Made by a program: the position numbers and the translations under genes
Part shown: positions 5,379 through 6,257 of the stretch, piece by piece
How the letters are laid out: every line of letters starts with the position of its first letter
Numbering within the stretch: the stretch's first letter is position 1
The notes under the pieces: model-generated
Databases searched by the model: none
What the model was told of the DNA's origin: nothing
Seen by the model: only the letters and a program-made list of their open reading frames with translations
Assembly: GCA_016202875.1 (NCBI GenBank)
Contig: JACQNX010000075.1
Location: 1-6,257, forward strand
Direction: 5' to 3'
Source of the DNA: Candidatus Aenigmatarchaeota archaeon
GTDB taxonomy: Archaea > Aenigmatarchaeota > Aenigmatarchaeia > GW2011-AR5
DNA: 6,257 nucleotides

Positions 5379-6107
5379 ATGGAAAACAAAAGACTCACAG
5401 CACTAAAAACCGGCATTGAGGCGATAGGAAAGGGAAAGTTTTTTGTGCAGGAAGGATTTAATCCCAGCTACGTCCTTTCGTCCACAGGCCAGCGCCTTTC
5501 GCGTGTGCGCATCCTTGCAACTGCTGTGGACAAGTTTGTCTCGGAGAATGGAAAGTTCGCTGCCCTCACGCTGGATGACGGTTCAGACACAATCAGGGCA
5601 AAAATTTTCAATGCATTGTCCATGCTTGAAAATATTGAGAAGGGGGACATAGTAGATGTCACAGCAAGGGTAAAGGAATATCAGGACGAAATTTATTTGC
5701 TGCCTGAAACCATAAAGAAAATAGAAGATCCCAACATGGAATTGCTGCGCCATCTGGAAATAGAGGAGCAGAAAAAAGAAGCAGAGAGAAAAAGGCAGCT
5801 TGTTCTCGAATATCAGCAGCAGGTTGCGGATGCCTCAGAACTTGTTAGAATCATGAAAGAAAGATTCGGCCTTGAACAGGAAGAAGTCGAGGCATTTTTG
5901 CAGCAGCAAGCTAGCCCTCAGGAAAAAGAAGGCAAATCAGATGTCCTTAAACTTATCGAGACCCTGGACTCAGGCGGCGGCTGCGACTATCAGGAACTCA
6001 TCCAGGCAGCCGGCATCTCAGAGAACGAGCTTGACGCACTAATAAACGAGCTTCTTGAGGAAGGCTCCTGTTTTGAGCCGCGCCCGGGAAAGATAAAAAA
6101 GCTGTAA
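5379..6107 (+). CDS. OB-fold plus winged-helix single-stranded-DNA-binding protein, RPA32-like
   Basis: The product has 242 residues. Residues about 38-117 form an OB fold: the strand RVRILATAVDKFV, then FAALTLDDGSDTIRAKIF, KGDIVDVTARVKEY and EIYLLPETIKKI, the pattern of RPA-type nucleic-acid binding domains. A long charged helical stretch follows (118-185), possibly coiled coil, with QQQ runs. A winged-helix domain closes the protein (187-242). OB fold followed by winged helix is the architecture of eukaryotic RPA32 and of archaeal RPA-associated proteins. The likely role is therefore single-stranded DNA binding or protein contacts at the fork. The last 18 residues, LLEEGSCFEPRPGKIKKL, match the MCM C terminus at 10 of 18 positions, and the gene lies 104 bp behind MCM. 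The ATG at 5379 is supported by the TATA spacing. The exact family name is uncertain; a tRNA/RNA-binding OB protein is less likely. Confidence 0.8.
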   Translation: MENKRLTALKTGIEAIGKGKFFVQEGFNPSYVLSSTGQRLSRVRILATAVDKFVSENGKFAALTLDDGSDTIRAKIFNALSMLENIEKGDIVDVTARVKEYQDEIYLLPETIKKIEDPNMELLRHLEIEEQKKEAERKRQLVLEYQQQVADASELVRIMKERFGLEQEEVEAFLQQQASPQEKEGKSDVLKLIETLDSGGGCDYQELIQAAGISENELDALINELLEEGSCFEPRPGKIKKL

Positions 6108-6112
6108 AAACA

Positions 6113-6120
6113 TTTATATT
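6113..6120 (+). promoter_or_regulatory. Possible TATA box for the transposase
   Basis: TTTATATT begins 6 bp after the OB-gene stop and predicts a start of transcription near 6142. That gives a leader of about 45 nt containing the hairpin at 6159-6179. The T-rich stretch here (TTCTTTTCC) could equally mark termination of the OB-gene transcript. Confidence 0.35.
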
Positions 6121-6158
6121 CTTTTCCTAGATATTATTTGCATGATAACATGAAAACC

Positions 6159-6179
6159 CCTCCATAATTATACTGGAGG
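6159..6179 (+). promoter_or_regulatory. Shine-Dalgarno-sequestering hairpin before the transposase
   Basis: CCTCCA (6159-6164) pairs perfectly with TGGAGG (6174-6179) across a 9-nt A/T-only-but-one loop. The 3' arm is the Shine-Dalgarno sequence GGAGG, 8 nt before the transposase ATG. Folding would hide the ribosome site and lower translation. Confidence 0.6.
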
Positions 6180-6187
6180 CGGTAATC

Positions 6188-6257
6188 ATGTATGTCGGAT
6201 TAGACGTTCATAAGAGGTTCAACCAGGCAACAGTGGTTGACAAAGATGGTGTTGTAC
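6188..6257 (+). CDS. IS110-family transposase (DEDD recombinase), N-terminal fragment
   Basis: Only the first 23 residues are in the window: MYVGLDVHKRFNQATVVDKD and then GVV. The GLDVHK start is the hallmark of the IS110 DEDD (RuvC-like) catalytic domain, with D6 as the first catalytic aspartate. The rest of the catalytic domain and the C-terminal Tnp domain lie to the right. The start is set by a strong GGAGG 8 nt upstream, unlike the mostly leaderless host genes here. Cut by the window edge, not truncated as far as can be seen. Confidence 0.85.
   Translation, partial: MYVGLDVHKRFNQATVVDKDGVV

Larger units (their letters stand above)
6108..6257 (+). mobile_element. Left part of an IS110-family insertion sequence, boundary not resolved
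   Basis: The transposase start identifies the element, but its left end cannot be placed, because IS110 elements usually lack long terminal inverted repeats. The end must lie somewhere between the OB-gene stop (6107) and the transposase start (6188), unless the element replaced the 3' end of the OB gene. The element continues beyond the window. Confidence 0.6.

Noticed and set aside
1..6257. CRISPR array, tRNA, rRNA or defence system
   Set aside because: I saw no spaced direct repeats, no tRNA-like fold signals and no defence-gene motifs anywhere in the window.

Overview
The window is archaeal. It carries a TATA-binding protein (TBP), an MCM replicative helicase and an archaeal-type diphthamide-synthesis ATP pyrophosphatase. 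Nearly every gene is preceded by a TATA-like box about 25-32 bp upstream of the start codon, the layout expected for leaderless or short-leader archaeal transcripts. The gene mix would fit an uncultured euryarchaeal or DPANN-like genome, but I cannot fix the phylum from sequence alone.

Layout, left to right. A minus-strand block (64-1455) holds a YjbQ/UPF0047-family gene, then a 69-residue two-helix membrane protein whose ribosome binding site abuts the yjbQ stop codon, then a Dph6-type ATP pyrophosphatase with its own TATA box. A 136-bp divergent promoter region (1456-1591) with three identical copies of the palindrome TATTTAAATA separates this block from the plus-strand tbp gene. Between tbp and the next plus-strand gene is a 345-bp gap. 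It hides a 51-residue membrane-protein ORF on the minus strand (2233-2388) with a correctly spaced TATA box. A class I SAM-dependent methyltransferase follows (2480-3223), A/T-richer than its neighbours. Then come the MCM helicase (3301-5274) and an OB-fold/winged-helix protein (5379-6107), each with its own promoter. The window ends inside the first 23 codons of an IS110-family transposase (from 6188).

How the genes relate: MCM and the OB-fold protein form a small replication pair, and their C-terminal winged-helix domains end in nearly the same sequence. TBP is the general transcription factor that would act on the TATA boxes seen throughout, including the three in front of its own gene. 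The remaining genes are housekeeping (Dph6, YjbQ) or of unknown role.

I did not find a large new defence or mobile system. The most unusual signals are regulatory: the triple palindromic TATA array, a three-segment GCGCGT/ACGCGC repeat in the tbp leader that can form two mutually exclusive hairpins, and a hairpin that buries the Shine-Dalgarno sequence of the transposase.
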